This document shows, piece by piece, positions 5,646 through 5,693 of a stretch of DNA of 5,693 nucleotides. The translations under genes and the position numbers were made by a program. The notes below the pieces were generated by a model. The model was not told where the DNA came from. It worked only from the letters and a program-made list of their open reading frames with translations, and ran no database searches. The first letter of the stretch is position 1. Each line of letters opens with the position of its first letter. The stretch covers positions 1-5,693 of the forward strand of contig QGUT01000109.1 in assembly GCA_003242255.1 (NCBI GenBank), given 5' to 3'. The stretch comes from Bacillota bacterium. GTDB lineage: Bacteria; Bacillota; Thermosediminibacteria; Thermosediminibacterales; Thermosediminibacteraceae.

Positions 5646-5693
5646 ATGTCTAGGGAAGGCAAAGGGCTTCATTCCATAGGCGAAGTGGAAAAG
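5646..5693 (+). CDS. N-terminal fragment of a probable MerR-family (GlnR-like) regulator, cut by right window edge
   Basis: Sixteen codons are visible from an ATG at 5646, reading MSREGKGLHSIGEVEK. A GGGGGGG run (5630-5636) placed 9 bases upstream acts as ribosome binding site, and a good promoter precedes it. The LHSIGEVEK stretch fits the first helix of MerR-type winged helix domains (consensus near YSIGEVAK, followed by a Leu-Arg-Tyr-Tyr segment that would lie beyond the window). A MerR-family gene next to glnA points to a GlnR-like nitrogen regulator, although here it is divergent, unlike the co-transcribed glnRA of Bacillus. The call rests on few residues plus context. Confidence 0.55.
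   Translation, partial: MSREGKGLHSIGEVEK

Overview
The window looks like a chromosomal segment of a low-to-moderate GC Firmicute, probably a Clostridia-type and possibly thermophilic anaerobe. The evidence is strong AGGAGG-type ribosome binding sites, sigma-A promoters with TTGAC(A/G/T) -35 boxes, a Bacillus/Clostridium-type (GSI-alpha) glutamine synthetase of exactly 444 residues, and a MerR-like gene start facing it in the manner of glnR. The taxon is an inference.

Layout: six of the seven genes lie on the minus strand, so transcription runs right to left. From right to left they are glnA (5466-4132, closed by an intrinsic terminator at 4107-4127); kduD (4031-3252), an SDR matching 2-dehydro-3-deoxy-D-gluconate 5-dehydrogenase; an IclR-family regulator (3145-2384); a DGOK-family 2-dehydro-3-deoxygalactonokinase-like kinase (2306-1251); a TctC/Bug-type substrate-binding lipoprotein (1203-223); and the first 59 codons of a TctB-type small membrane subunit (177-1, cut by the left edge; presumably tctA follows). 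At the right edge a plus-strand gene starts at 5646, and its 16 visible residues resemble the start of a MerR-type regulator. No intergenic stretch exceeds 300 bases.

How the parts fit: kduD, the iclR gene, the kinase and the TTT transporter look like one sugar-acid utilisation cluster. An external carboxylate would be captured by the lipoprotein and imported by TctAB. KduD would make a 2-keto-3-deoxy hexonate (KDG), and the DGOK kinase would phosphorylate KDG or its galacto epimer ahead of aldolase cleavage. The IclR protein would be the local KdgR-like regulator. Sequence support for a shared regulon comes from the gaps upstream of dgoK and iclR, which carry the same two-part element (GTTGCATATTG, nine bases, GTTTCATT) in identical register. 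The gap upstream of kduD shares the ten-base core ATTGTTCACT with the iclR copy. The GTTTCATT half resembles one half of the enterobacterial KdgR box.

The glnA side is a separate nitrogen-assimilation unit. A 179-base divergent region holds a good sigma-A promoter in each direction and three TGTAAGGTT half-sites, two of them forming a perfect 12-bp inverted repeat. This fits GlnR-type feedback control of glnA by the divergently encoded MerR-like protein.

No RNA genes, CRISPR arrays, insertion sequences or phage genes were seen. I found no clearly new system. The most unusual points are the kduD + DGOK-kinase + TTT combination, the shared operator, and the hairpin between tctC and tctB.
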